NCBI GenBank assembly: GCA_937997485.1
Contig: CALKTH010000069.1
Location: 1 to 34,834 of the forward strand
Length of the DNA stretch: 34,834 nucleotides
Direction: 5' to 3'
Source: an uncultured Acidimicrobiales bacterium
Lineage (GTDB): Bacteria > Actinomycetota > Acidimicrobiia > Acidimicrobiales > SZUA-35
Part shown: piece after piece, positions 30,859-34,834 of the stretch
Layout: every line of letters starts with the position of its first letter
How positions within the stretch are numbered: the stretch's first letter is position 1
Made by a program: the position numbers and the translations under genes
The notes under the pieces: generated by a model
The model's database searches: none
What the model saw: only the letters and a program-made list of their open reading frames with translations
Told to the model about the DNA's origin: nothing

Positions 30859-31680
30859 GTGCAACCCATTCTTGTGATCATGGCAGCCGGGCTCGGCAGC
30901 CGATTCGGCGGCGTCAAGCAGCTGGCCCGCGTTGGCCCCAATGAAGAGGCTTTTCTCGACTTCTCGATCAAGGACGCGCTCGCCGCAGGCTTCGGTTCGG
31001 TCGTCCTGATCGTCCGCACGGACATCGAAGAGGATGTTCGAGCGCACCTGGCCGAACAACATCCCGGCCAGGACTTCTTGATGGCTCGACAGGATGAACT
31101 CGGCCCGCCGCGAGACAAGCCATGGGGCACGCTCCACGCCGTGCTCTCCGCCGTCGATCTCATCACCGCTCCCTTCGCGGTCATCAACGCCGACGACTAC
31201 TACGGGCCCGAGTCCTTCCGCCTCGCCTTCGAACAGGTTTCCGGGCTCGAAGCAGGTGAAGCAGCGAACGTCGCCTTCGAGATGGGCAAGACCGTGCCGC
31301 CACGGGGCGCCGTGACCCGAGCCCTCACCGCTGTCGAAGATGGACGGCTCACCGCGATTGTTGAAACTGATGGCTGCGAGCGGATGGAAGACGGCAGCTT
31401 GATGGCGGCCGGTGAGCACGTCGCCGAAGACACCCCCGTGTCCATGAACCTGTGGTGCTTTGGAACTGATGCGCTCGCCGACTTCCAGGAGCGGTGGGAC
31501 GTGTTCTTCGCCGAGCATGCCGAGACTCCGAAGGCCGAGGCTCAGCTCCCCACAGTGGTGGGCGAACTCGTCGATGCAGCACGGATGGTCGTCAAGGTCG
31601 TGTCGTCGCCCGAACAGTGGATTGGCATCACGAACCCCGAGGACTTCGAGCTGGCGAAGTCGGCGCTCGCCGACCGTTGA
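30859..31680 (+). CDS. Nucleotidyltransferase (NDP-sugar pyrophosphorylase fold)
   Basis: A 273-residue GT-A-fold nucleotidyltransferase, which activates a sugar phosphate or similar with an NTP. The N-terminal loop ILVIMAAGLGSRFGG-VKQL is the nucleotide signature, and NADDYYG carries the metal-binding Asp pair. KPWGTLHAVLSAVDLI is the G-T-x-x-A-V nucleotide-contact segment. The sugar-binding region further on (NVAFEMGKTVPPRGAVTRAL, ETDGCERM) does not reveal the sugar. GTG 30,859 is used because the homologous part starts there and the six-base spacing to GACGAT fits. The longer frame to 30,772 lacks a ribosome-binding site. Lies between the sulfotransferase-like gene and a lipoprotein gene, all on the plus strand, but with separate promoters. 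Confidence 0.83.
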   Translation: MQPILVIMAAGLGSRFGGVKQLARVGPNEEAFLDFSIKDALAAGFGSVVLIVRTDIEEDVRAHLAEQHPGQDFLMARQDELGPPRDKPWGTLHAVLSAVDLITAPFAVINADDYYGPESFRLAFEQVSGLEAGEAANVAFEMGKTVPPRGAVTRALTAVEDGRLTAIVETDGCERMEDGSLMAAGEHVAEDTPVSMNLWCFGTDALADFQERWDVFFAEHAETPKAEAQLPTVVGELVDAARMVVKVVSSPEQWIGITNPEDFELAKSALADR

Positions 31681-31697
31681 GTCCGGCTGGGCTCCGG

Positions 31698-31703
31698 CAC
31701 GAT
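31698..31703 (+). promoter_or_regulatory. Candidate -10 of the second lipoprotein gene
   Basis: CACGAT, six bases, then ATG 31,710. Weak hexamer with the recurring spacing. Confidence 0.3.
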
Positions 31704-31709
31704 CATCTC

Positions 31710-32534
31710 ATGGGCGGCGCAACCCGATCGCTGAGCGGGGCCTTCTCGCTCGCGCTTCTGCTCTCGGCCTGCACCGGCGGAGCCGTCGAATCGGGGCCGA
31801 GTGCTGACGAGCCGCCGGCTGCGACCACCACGAGCGCCGCGTCCGCTTCGGCTCCAGAGTCCGAGGCGGCAGCGGTTGCGTCCGTGCCGCTCGGCGGTTC
31901 CACCTACCGGCTCGACCTTGAGACGCTGGGTGGGGAACCACGCCTGGCGCTGCGGCAAGCCGTGCCCGTTGGCCGGATCGCAGACTCCGTCGTCACGCTT
32001 GTGGTCGGCGACGACACCGTGGTGGCGACAATCGTGCTCGAGGTGGTCTCCTCACAAGCTGACGGATCTGAGCAACGACTGACCGCTGAGCTCACCTCGA
32101 TCGAAACGGAGAACCCGACGTTGCAGGCCGGGCTTGATGAAGGCACCGGAGTCCGTGCGGTCTTCGTGCGCGATCAGCGAGGTGCAGTTGCGGAGTGGCA
32201 GCCCGAGATCCCGGACTTCTTGCCGTCCCGAACACGAGCGTTCGTTGAGTTGTTGATCGAGGCGCCTTTGGCGTTCGCCGGCCCCCTCCCGCTCGAATCC
32301 GTAGGCTCCGGTTCGCGATGGGCTGCCGGGTTCGACGAGTCATCGGGGACCAGCGAGCGTCGGTATGAACTCTTGAGCTGGACCGGCGATGGAGCGAGCT
32401 CGGAGTACGACGTGTCGTTCCAGGCGGGCCTGGCCGAGGGCCGACTGAGCGGGACCGCAGCTGACGTCGTGCCTGCGTTCCAGACGTTCGATACACAGCT
32501 GAACTCGATCACGGTGGAGACCACCTCCCGCTGA
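31710..32534 (+). CDS. Predicted lipoprotein, function unknown
   Basis: A 274-residue protein with a signal peptide (SLSGAFSLALLLSAC, lipobox Cys at residue 21), followed by an A/S/T/P-rich linker to about residue 55. The rest is a soluble, beta-rich domain: GGSTYRLDLETLGGEPRLAL, VTLVVGDDTVVATIVLEVVS, LLIEAPLAFAGPLPLESVGS, and a final FQTFDTQLNSITVETT. Repeated strands of this kind suggest a beta-sandwich or lipocalin-like fold; no family is recognised. It may be retained at the outer face of the membrane. Transcribed in the same direction as the nucleotidyltransferase 29 bases upstream, and convergent with menE. Codon use and GC match the neighbours, with no sign of transfer. Confidence 0.7.
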   Translation: MGGATRSLSGAFSLALLLSACTGGAVESGPSADEPPAATTTSAASASAPESEAAAVASVPLGGSTYRLDLETLGGEPRLALRQAVPVGRIADSVVTLVVGDDTVVATIVLEVVSSQADGSEQRLTAELTSIETENPTLQAGLDEGTGVRAVFVRDQRGAVAEWQPEIPDFLPSRTRAFVELLIEAPLAFAGPLPLESVGSGSRWAAGFDESSGTSERRYELLSWTGDGASSEYDVSFQAGLAEGRLSGTAADVVPAFQTFDTQLNSITVETTSR

Positions 32535-32562
32535 CTGGCCGACTGGTTGTCGGTGCTCGCCG

Positions 32563-33714
32563 TCAGTCCGGTAGCAGCTCGATCAGGGCGCCGCGCTTGA
32601 TCTTGCCAAGGGACGTGCGAGGAAGCGCGGGCACGATCACGAGCCGCTTCGGTGCATACCAGGCGGGTAGCTCTGCCTTTACTGCCTCCCGCAGCTCATC
32701 GATCAGTGGCGGCGACGACGACTCGTTGGCAACGACGAGGGCCACGACCTCATGACCCCAGACTGGATCCGGCCGTCCAACAAGGGCGATCTCTTTGACA
32801 CCCGGCTGCGATGCCAGCAACGGTTCAACGCGTGCCGGCCAGACCTTTTCGCCGCCTGTCACGATCACGTCCCCCTGGCGACCGTGGACTCGAAGCGATC
32901 CATCGGGTCGGATCTCTCCGAGGTCGCCGGTTGGGAACCAGCCTTCAGCGTCCTTGGGGTCCATGTCTGCGCCGCCCGATCGATAGGTGCGGAGGAGCAT
33001 GGGGCAACGCAACCAAATCTGGTCGTCGTGATCGGTGCGCATCTCGACGCCGTCCAGGGCGACCCGTTCGTACACGACTCCCGAGCCTGTCTCGGTCATG
33101 CCGTACGTGGCGATCACGTTGTCCGGCCGATCCGGCGGGGGAGCAGCTCCGCCGATCAGGATGCGACGGAAACGCTCGTTGGGAACCTCGATCAAGGCCC
33201 GAGTGACGAGTGAGACAAGCGTTGCGCCGCGCTCGGCAGCATCCAGCACGGCCTCGGGATCGAACGTTGGGTGCACCTCGATTGGCGTCTCGGTGATCAG
33301 CGCTCGGGTCACGACGGAAAGGCCGCCGACATGAGCGAGCGGAAGGCAGGCAATCCACCGATCATTCGATGGGTCCACATCGAGCGCCCCGCTCGACGCA
33401 TGGGCCGAGGCGCGGACGGCGTCATGGGTGAGCACAACGCCCTTTGGTTCACCTGTCGTTCCGCTCGTCGACATCACGAGGGCGTCTCCTGGGGCCGCCG
33501 CCCGACCGCCCTGAAGTGCTCGTCGCTCGCCGTCGGCCTCGATGACGGCGGTGGGTTGCAGTGACCGGAACACGCGCTCACGCTCAGCCTTTGGCAGACG
33601 GGGATCCACCGGCATTGCTGCGTCACCCGAGGCCCAGACGCGCTGGAGCGCGTCGACGAAATCGGGCCCGCCGGGCAGCGCAAGGGCGACGACGTCGGCG
33701 GGTGCGGTGGCCAT
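32563..33714 (-). CDS. menE: O-succinylbenzoate-CoA ligase-like AMP-binding enzyme
   Basis: A 383-residue adenylate-forming enzyme, short for the superfamily (about 500) but the size of actinobacterial MenE, which activates o-succinylbenzoate with CoA in menaquinone synthesis. Seen: the P-loop ALVMSTSGTTGEPKGVVLTH, CLPLAHVGGLSVVTRAL, ATYGMTETGSGVVYE, GWFPTGDLGEI, GRQGDVIVTGGEKVWPARVE and the C-terminal catalytic lysine in PRTSLGKIKRG. No other menaquinone gene is in the window, so a different acyl substrate remains possible. ATG 33,714 is chosen because TACGCT is exactly six bases upstream and the domain begins there; the frame's extension to 33,816 is antisense to the next gene. Divergent from the class IV aminotransferase. 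Confidence 0.83.
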   Translation of the reverse strand: MATAPADVVALALPGGPDFVDALQRVWASGDAAMPVDPRLPKAERERVFRSLQPTAVIEADGERRALQGGRAAAPGDALVMSTSGTTGEPKGVVLTHDAVRASAHASSGALDVDPSNDRWIACLPLAHVGGLSVVTRALITETPIEVHPTFDPEAVLDAAERGATLVSLVTRALIEVPNERFRRILIGGAAPPPDRPDNVIATYGMTETGSGVVYERVALDGVEMRTDHDDQIWLRCPMLLRTYRSGGADMDPKDAEGWFPTGDLGEIRPDGSLRVHGRQGDVIVTGGEKVWPARVEPLLASQPGVKEIALVGRPDPVWGHEVVALVVANESSSPPLIDELREAVKAELPAWYAPKRLVIVPALPRTSLGKIKRGALIELLPD

Positions 33715-33720
33715 CAGCAG

Positions 33721-33726
33721 AGCGTA
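33721..33726 (-). promoter_or_regulatory. Candidate -10 of menE
   Basis: TACGCT on the minus strand, six bases, then ATG 33,714. The divergent gene's -10 lies only 24 bases away (33,751), so the two promoters probably share or compete for upstream space. Confidence 0.45.
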
Positions 33727-33750
33727 CGTTCCCGGGGCCTGCGGCCGGAG

Positions 33751-33756
33751 TACCGT
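33751..33756 (+). promoter_or_regulatory. Candidate -10 of the second class IV aminotransferase gene
   Basis: TACCGT, six bases, then ATG 33,763. Leaderless layout; close to the divergent menE -10. Confidence 0.45.
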
Positions 33757-33762
33757 TTCGGC

Positions 33763-34674
33763 ATGACAACGACAGCGGGCGGGCCGATCTGGCTCGACGG
33801 GGCGCTCGTTCCCCATGATCAGGCGTCAGTTCACGTGCTCTCCCACGGTATGCAGCGAGGCTCGACGGTCTTTGACGTGCTGCGGGTTGTCAACACCGCT
33901 GCGGGGCCTGCCGCCTTTGGGTTGCGAGAGCACGTTGCCCGCTTCTGTCGCTCGATGGAGCTCATGGGAATGGACGCCGCTTACGGCGTTGGTGCACTGG
34001 AAGACGCCGTGCGCGAAGCGGTGGCGGCCAATCCTGGGGCCAACGTGGTGAAGCTCGCCGGGGTGTGGAGCGAGATTCCGCTTCGCAGCCTTCCCGTGTC
34101 GACCGTGCCCTCCATTTACGTCGCCGCCATCACCCCCGATGCCACCGTCGACCCTGGCGGAACAAAATCGTCGGTGAAACTGAAGACGGCCACGGCACCG
34201 AAGATGCCGGCCGAGGTGCTGCCGCCCAGCCTCAAGGTCGCCGCCAGCTACACCGCCGGCGTGCGTGAGCGGCTGGCGGCCGTCGCCGAAGGCTTCGACG
34301 ACGTGATCTTCCGCACCGTAAAGGGCGACCTCGCCGAAGGGACCACGCAGAGCCTGTTCGTGATCCGAGAGGGCAAAATCTTGTTGCCGCCTCTCGACCA
34401 GGTCTTGGATGGCATCACTCGACGGGCCGTGCTTGATGTGGCCCTGCACGCTGGGGTGGTTGCCGACGTGCGCTCGGTGTGGTGGGACGAGGTCGAGACG
34501 GCTGATGAGCTGTTTCTTTGCTCGACGAACACCCCCGTCTTGCCGGTCGTGCAGCATGACGAGCGTGTGATCGATGGCCCCGGCCCCGTGTCGAAGCAAC
34601 TCGCCGACGCCATGGACTCGCTCCTCAACGGCTCCCACGAACTCTCCCACCGCTGGATCACCCCGCTCCGCTAA
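33763..34674 (+). CDS. Class IV PLP-dependent aminotransferase
   Basis: A 303-residue fold-type IV protein, distinct from the one at 29,040. The PLP lysine is K158 in PPSLKVAASYTAG. Other landmarks: IWLDGALVPHDQASVHVLSH and MQRGSTVFDVLR near the N terminus, DDVIFRTVKGDLAEGTTQSL (E-G/A-T-T strand), and QVLDGITRRAVLDVA (GITR phosphate loop), where the usual P of PGITR is D. DELFLCSTNTPVLPVV closes the active site. It could be a branched-chain aminotransferase or an aminodeoxychorismate lyase (pabC). The latter is attractive next to a chorismate-derived quinone gene (menE) but is not supported directly. Leaderless start after TACCGT. Confidence 0.85.
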   Translation: MTTTAGGPIWLDGALVPHDQASVHVLSHGMQRGSTVFDVLRVVNTAAGPAAFGLREHVARFCRSMELMGMDAAYGVGALEDAVREAVAANPGANVVKLAGVWSEIPLRSLPVSTVPSIYVAAITPDATVDPGGTKSSVKLKTATAPKMPAEVLPPSLKVAASYTAGVRERLAAVAEGFDDVIFRTVKGDLAEGTTQSLFVIREGKILLPPLDQVLDGITRRAVLDVALHAGVVADVRSVWWDEVETADELFLCSTNTPVLPVVQHDERVIDGPGPVSKQLADAMDSLLNGSHELSHRWITPLR

Positions 34675-34703
34675 GCGTCCAGCCCTTCCGCCCACGATCG
34701 CCG

Positions 34704-34834
34704 CTGGTTGGTATCTGGTGTCTGACACTCATCACTCACCAGTGGTGGCGGGGCGTGGTCTGGCCTGGTTGGTATCTGGTGTCTGACACCCATCACTCAC
34801 CAGAGGCGGCGGGGCGTGGTCTGGCCTGGTTGGT
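34704..34834. repeat. 39-bp imperfect palindromes, inverted orientation (cluster C)
   Basis: Full copies at 34,704-34,742 and 34,765-34,803, and the start of a third at 34,826 cut by the window end. They match the reverse complement of cluster A: CTGGTTGGTATCTG at the left, GTGTCTGACAC centre, CATCACTCACCAG at the right. The spacing between repeat starts is 61 bases, and the spacer itself (GGCGGGGCGTGGTCTGGC) repeats after copy two. So the amplified unit here is the palindrome plus its spacer. Immediately downstream of the class IV aminotransferase gene. Confidence 0.85.

Noticed and set aside
33826..34728. Minus-strand frame of 300 codons opposite the second class IV aminotransferase
   Set aside because: Antisense shadow starting inside the repeat cluster; histidine- and glycine-rich with no domain.

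Overview
The window looks like a chromosomal stretch of a high-GC actinobacterium, most likely a member of the Acidimicrobiia (Ilumatobacter-like). The grounds are strong GC bias at third codon positions, frequent GTG starts, a DUF2889 protein, a ProA with an extra N-terminal segment, an HTH-citrate synthase fusion and a short actinobacterial-type MenE. This placement is inference; there is no rRNA or other taxonomic marker. No tRNA, rRNA, CRISPR array, transposase or integrase was seen.

Layout: 1-4.0 kb holds a flippase-like membrane protein, DUF445, DUF2889 and glutamyl-Q-tRNA(Asp) synthetase. 4.06-4.15 kb is a tandem pair of 39-bp imperfect palindromes; the same family recurs at 21.2 and 34.7 kb. 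4.17-6.6 kb is a divergent pair: a citrate synthase homologue with an N-terminal helix-turn-helix, and citrate synthase citA. Between them lie two perfect ATCAACGTTGAT palindromes that overlap the promoters. 6.6-14.2 kb is a seven-gene, largely translationally coupled operon: a small protein, an FAD-dependent GMC oxidoreductase, a ferritin-like (VioB/iminophenylpyruvate-dimer-synthase type) protein, a phosphoesterase with a C-terminal repeat domain, a small hypothetical protein, an SRPBCC protein and a deoxyribonuclease II homologue. A second, diverged, in-frame copy of the last codons of citA lies just beyond the operon (14,234-14,308). This suggests the operon arrived as an island that inserted into the 3' end of citA and carried a replacement end. 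The island and its operon are the most unusual content of the window.

14.3-21.1 kb: SpoU-type RNA methyltransferase, MFS transporter, ammonium channel Amt with GlnR-like half-sites upstream, a membrane protein with an unusual leader, an APH-type kinase and an acidic lipoprotein. 21.2-34.8 kb: DinB-like and GNAT proteins, ProA, a cytochrome P450, PhoD and SulP, an aminotransferase/sulfotransferase-like pair, a nucleotidyltransferase, a lipoprotein, MenE divergent from a second class IV aminotransferase, and the third repeat cluster.

A recurring theme is promoter layout. About ten genes outside the island have a -10-like TANNNT (or NANNNT) hexamer exactly six bases before the start codon and no obvious Shine-Dalgarno, which is the layout of leaderless mRNAs. 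The island genes instead carry strong GGAGGG/GGAGAG ribosome-binding sites, which fits a separate origin.
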